Below the pieces are notes generated by a model. The model was given only the letters and a program-made list of their open reading frames with translations, was not told where the DNA came from and searched no databases. DNA of 7,378 nt from Bacteroidales bacterium UBA1458. GTDB lineage: Bacteria > Bacteroidota > Bacteroidia > Bacteroidales > VadinHA17. The stretch is taken from positions 1-7,378 of the forward strand of contig DCSU01000022.1 in assembly GCA_002325785.1 (NCBI GenBank). The letters run 5' to 3'. Positions within the stretch are counted from its first letter, which is position 1. The number at the start of each line of letters is the position of its first letter. The position numbers and the translations under genes are program-made. Shown here in pieces: positions 4,513 to 7,378 of the stretch.

Positions 4513-6581
4513 TCAAGGCGTATATACCGAAGGAGATCAGCTGGCTTTCATTCAACGAGAGGGTCCTTCAGGAGGCAGAGAATAAAGAGGTGCCGCTCCT
4601 TGAGCGGTTCAATTTTCTCGGTATATACTCAAATAACCTTGACGAGTACTTCAGGGTGAGGGTGGCCACCCTCAAGAGACTCTCTCTTTTCGGAAGCAAG
4701 TCAAAGATCATCCTTGGTTACAGCCCGAAAGCTACCCTGAAGAGGATCCAGGAGATAGTCCTGGAGCAGAATGAAAGATTCGAAAAGACCTATTCCGACC
4801 TGCTCAGAGAGCTTAAAAAGCATAAGATACATTTTGTCAACGAGCAGCAGCTGGACGCCGGACAGGCCGAATATGTGCAAAATTACTTCCATAAGGAGGT
4901 GCGCACCAGGCTTATGCCCCTCATCCTCACCAAGGAAAACAAGCTTCCTAACCTCACTGATGATGCAATCTACTTTGCCATCATGCTCAGAAACTCTGCC
5001 ACCGAAAAAAAAAGATATGCCCTTCTTGAGATCCCCCCGGCAAGCATACTGCCCAGGTTCATACAGTTGCCTGAGAAGAACGGTATCAGGTACGTGATCT
5101 TCCTTGATGATGTGATCAGGTCGGGGTTGAAGGAGATTTTTTATATCCTTCAGTTCGATGAGCTGACGGCATATACGGTCAAGCTCACAAAGGATGCAGA
5201 ACTTGACATAGCGGATGATATTTCGGAGAGCTATATTGACAAACTTTCAAAGAGCCTGCAGCAGCGCCGGAAAGGCACCCCGGTAAGGTTTGTCTATGAC
5301 AGGAACATGCCCCCTGAGCTTCTCAGGATACTCACCAGGAAGATGAATCTCGGGCCTGGCGATGTGCAAATCCCCGGCGACAGGTACCACAACTTCAAGG
5401 ATTTCATGAAGTTCATCGAGATGGACAAAGAGGGACTGAGCTATAAGAAGCTCCCCCCTGTCAGACATCGTGATATCCACTACGGCAAGAGCATCCTTTC
5501 AGTGATTAAGAAAAAGGATGTGCTGTTCTATTTTCCATATAACCCGTTTGATCATTTCATTGACCTGTTGCGCGAGGCCTCGATTGACCCCTTCGTAACC
5601 TCGATTCAGATAACTCTTTACAGGATGGCCACGAACTCCAGCGTGATCAATGCCCTGATGAACGCGGCCCGTAACGGCAAGAGCGTTACCACCGTGGTTG
5701 AGCTCCAGGCGCGGTTCGATGAGGAGGCTAACATCCTGTGGGGTAACAAGCTGCTTGAAGAGGGTGTCAAAGTTATCTACGGTGTGCCCGGATTGAAGGT
5801 TCACTCAAAATTGTGCCTGATTACAAGGGTTAAGGGCGAGGTCACCCAGAGGTACGCAGCTGTGGGTACCGGCAACTTCAATGAGGAAACAGCCAGGGTA
5901 TATACTGATCATATGCTGCTGACATCTGACAAGAAGATTACCAACGAAGTGCTAAAGGCCTTTAATTTCTTCATGGCAAACTACCGCAAGGACAAATTTT
6001 ACCACCTTCTCGTGTCACCCTTCGGTCTGCGTAACAAGCTGGTAGCGCTGATAGAGAATGAGATCAGGAATGCAAAGGCAGGAAAAGAGGCATACATTTA
6101 TATAAAGATCAACAATCTCACCGACGAGGATATAATATCAAATCTGTATAGGGCCGGCAATGCCGGAGTAAAGATCAGGCTAATCGTCAGGGGGATGCTC
6201 TCGCTGGTGCCCGGGGTTAAAGGGGTCAGCGGGAATATCCGCGCCATTGGTATTGTTGACAGGTTCCTTGAGCATTCGCGGATTATGATCTTTGGAAACG
6301 GAGGTGATGAGCTGGTCTATATAACATCGGCAGACATCATGCCTCGAAACCTCGACCGGAGGATAGAGGTTACCTGTCCGGTCTGGGACCCCGCCCTGAA
6401 GAAGGAGATCAATGATATCTTTGACATACAGTGGAATGACAATATTAAAGCCCGTCTCTATGATGAGACTCAGTCAAACCACCTGGTCAGAACAGGAAGC
6501 ACCCCGGTGCGTTCGCAGATTGATATCCACGGTTATATAGCGAAGATCAATGGTCAGTCTCCGGAGGCCACACAGGAATAA
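4509..6581 (+). CDS. ppk1: Polyphosphate kinase 1 (polyphosphate:ADP phosphotransferase)
   Basis: PPK1 reversibly transfers the gamma-phosphate of ATP to growing inorganic polyphosphate at the membrane or cytoplasm. At 690 residues it matches the family (E. coli 688). The N-terminal domain begins 'KEISWLSFNERVL' (8-20) and includes 'LERFNFLGIYSNNLDEYF' (31-48). The first phospholipase-D-like catalytic domain has 'TLYR' (R372), 'ELQARFDEEANI' (R402) and 'GLKVHSK' with H432, the expected autophosphorylated His. 'GTGNFNEETARVYTDH' (453-468) follows. The second has 'RFLEHSRIMIFGNG' (H589) and 'SADIMPRNLDRR' (607-618). R372, R402, H432 and H589 all sit three before E. coli Arg375, Arg405, His435 and His592, so the active site looks intact. 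Q367 occupies a position before TLYR that I recall as usually Lys; its effect is unknown. It is coupled to sixA by a 4-base overlap. No exopolyphosphatase gene follows; instead the convergent amidase gene overlaps the last 35 bases. Confidence 0.97.
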   Translation: MIKAYIPKEISWLSFNERVLQEAENKEVPLLERFNFLGIYSNNLDEYFRVRVATLKRLSLFGSKSKIILGYSPKATLKRIQEIVLEQNERFEKTYSDLLRELKKHKIHFVNEQQLDAGQAEYVQNYFHKEVRTRLMPLILTKENKLPNLTDDAIYFAIMLRNSATEKKRYALLEIPPASILPRFIQLPEKNGIRYVIFLDDVIRSGLKEIFYILQFDELTAYTVKLTKDAELDIADDISESYIDKLSKSLQQRRKGTPVRFVYDRNMPPELLRILTRKMNLGPGDVQIPGDRYHNFKDFMKFIEMDKEGLSYKKLPPVRHRDIHYGKSILSVIKKKDVLFYFPYNPFDHFIDLLREASIDPFVTSIQITLYRMATNSSVINALMNAARNGKSVTTVVELQARFDEEANILWGNKLLEEGVKVIYGVPGLKVHSKLCLITRVKGEVTQRYAAVGTGNFNEETARVYTDHMLLTSDKKITNEVLKAFNFFMANYRKDKFYHLLVSPFGLRNKLVALIENEIRNAKAGKEAYIYIKINNLTDEDIISNLYRAGNAGVKIRLIVRGMLSLVPGVKGVSGNIRAIGIVDRFLEHSRIMIFGNGGDELVYITSADIMPRNLDRRIEVTCPVWDPALKKEINDIFDIQWNDNIKARLYDETQSNHLVRTGSTPVRSQIDIHGYIAKINGQSPEATQE

Positions 6582-7378
6582 ACTGCGGCGACCTGCGGTG
6601 TTTCGTTCCCGCCTCGAAGGCATAAGCCATCTCTATCAGCAGCGGTTCGCTCCATGCTCTGCCGAAGAATGAGATCCCTACAGGCAGATCTTCAATGAAT
6701 CCCATTGGAACCGTGATGTTCGGATAGCCTGAGATGGCTGCCGGTGATGAACTGCTGACAGTATAAGAGTCGCCGTTGACAAGATCGGTTTTCCATGCCG
6801 GTGATCCGGTGGGTGCTATGAAACCGTCAAGCCTGTTCTCCGCCATCACTTGGTCAATGCCTTCCTTCCGTACAAGGCGGTTCATCTTTTCAATTATATC
6901 AAGGAATTCCCGGGATTCAACACTCCCCTTCGTCTGTGCTTCGAGGAGGAGGGCCTGATCATAAAACCGCAGTTCAACAGAGTCAGCATTATTGAATGCT
7001 ATCAGCTCCTCAACATTCTTCACCGGCGCATTCTCACCCAGCGAGGCAAAATACTTGTTAAGTCCGTCTTTGAACTCCCATAGCAGCACCTGGAATGACA
7101 GTGATCCTGCCTCCGTGTCATAAAGGCGGTCTATCTCAATCACCTCTGCCCCCTGGCTCCTTATATACTCAACAGCCTTCTGCATCAGGGTATCAACCTT
7201 GTAATGCTGGCCTCTTGCCGAGGTATACCACCCGAGGCGCTTGCCCTTAAGACCGTCTTCCTTCAGGAAGGGTGTATAGTCATTGAGATACTTGCCTTCC
7301 GAAGCTGCGGTTTTGCTGTCTGCGGTGTCAATCCCTGTCAGGGCTCCAAGGGCGGTTGCTGCATCGCGCACTGTGCGT
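6547..7378 (-). CDS. Amidase signature family enzyme, C-terminal half (5' end beyond right edge)
   Basis: The open frame reaches the right edge. It begins 'RTVRDAATALGALTGID', the conserved block following the catalytic core of amidase signature enzymes, so the GTG at 7371 is an internal Val and not a start. About 276 residues are present of an expected roughly 500 or more. Further family blocks are 'IAPTGSPAW' (185-193, counted from that Val), 'SSSSPAAISGYPNITVPMG' (206-224) and 'LPVGISFFGRAWSEP' (229-243), followed by the usual 'YAFEAGTKHRRSPQF' tail. The Lys-cisSer-Ser triad would lie outside the window, so activity cannot be judged. These enzymes hydrolyse amides. The tail resembles stand-alone amidases more than the GatA subunit of tRNA amidotransferase, but the substrate is unknown. 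It converges on ppk1 with a 35-base overlap of coding ends and has no evident link to polyphosphate. Confidence 0.9.
   Translation of the reverse strand, partial: RTVRDAATALGALTGIDTADSKTAASEGKYLNDYTPFLKEDGLKGKRLGWYTSARGQHYKVDTLMQKAVEYIRSQGAEVIEIDRLYDTEAGSLSFQVLLWEFKDGLNKYFASLGENAPVKNVEELIAFNNADSVELRFYDQALLLEAQTKGSVESREFLDIIEKMNRLVRKEGIDQVMAENRLDGFIAPTGSPAWKTDLVNGDSYTVSSSSPAAISGYPNITVPMGFIEDLPVGISFFGRAWSEPLLIEMAYAFEAGTKHRRSPQFIPVWPPETDH

Noticed and set aside
7369..7371. GTG as the start of the amidase
   Set aside because: The frame continues upstream as R-T before this Val, matching the conserved RTVRDAA block, so the codon is internal and the true start is outside the window.

Overview
The window most likely comes from a member of the Bacteroidota. 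Three sites in the intergenic regions match the phylum's -7 promoter element TAnnTTTG, most genes lack a well-placed Shine-Dalgarno sequence, and the proteins look Bacteroidota-like by eye. This is inference; no database search was possible. Coding density is high. The only non-coding gaps are about 170, 160 and 90 bases, and no RNA genes, insertion sequences or CRISPR arrays are visible.

Layout from left to right: (1) a minus-strand integral membrane protein (1-630) that runs off the left edge; (2) a 169-base divergent control region full of nested YACTAC/GTAGTR inverted repeats; (3) a plus-strand regulator (800-1732) with seven predicted membrane segments and a C-terminal LuxR-type helix-turn-helix; (4) a convergent minus-strand CHAD-domain protein (1744-2676) whose N-terminus is a four-copy 18-base tandem repeat; (5) a 161-base divergent control region with several palindromes and two candidate -7 elements; (6) a plus-strand run of 6-phosphofructokinase (2838-3893), SixA-like histidine phosphatase (3982-4512, possibly from 3910) and polyphosphate kinase 1 (4509-6581), the last two overlapping by ATGA; (7) the C-terminal half of a minus-strand amidase (6547-7378), which overlaps the ppk1 end by 35 bases and runs off the right edge.

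The centre is a polyphosphate module. PPK1 makes polyphosphate from ATP, the CHAD protein (divergent from the run) is expected to bind it, and the SixA-like enzyme is a small phosphohistidine-type phosphatase of a family often seen beside ppk1. The less expected member is the phosphofructokinase, which heads the operon. Its active site has the ATP-type glycine together with the lysine usual in pyrophosphate-type enzymes, plus an Asn where E. coli PfkA has Asp103. This makes its phosphoryl donor a fair question next to ppk1.

The most concrete unexpected structure is a decayed 39-base tandem duplication of the 3' end of the phosphofructokinase gene. It fills the junction with sixA and argues that the upstream sixA start is not the ancestral one. 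I did not find a clearly new system; the strongest leads are this duplication, the two palindrome-rich control regions and the donor question.
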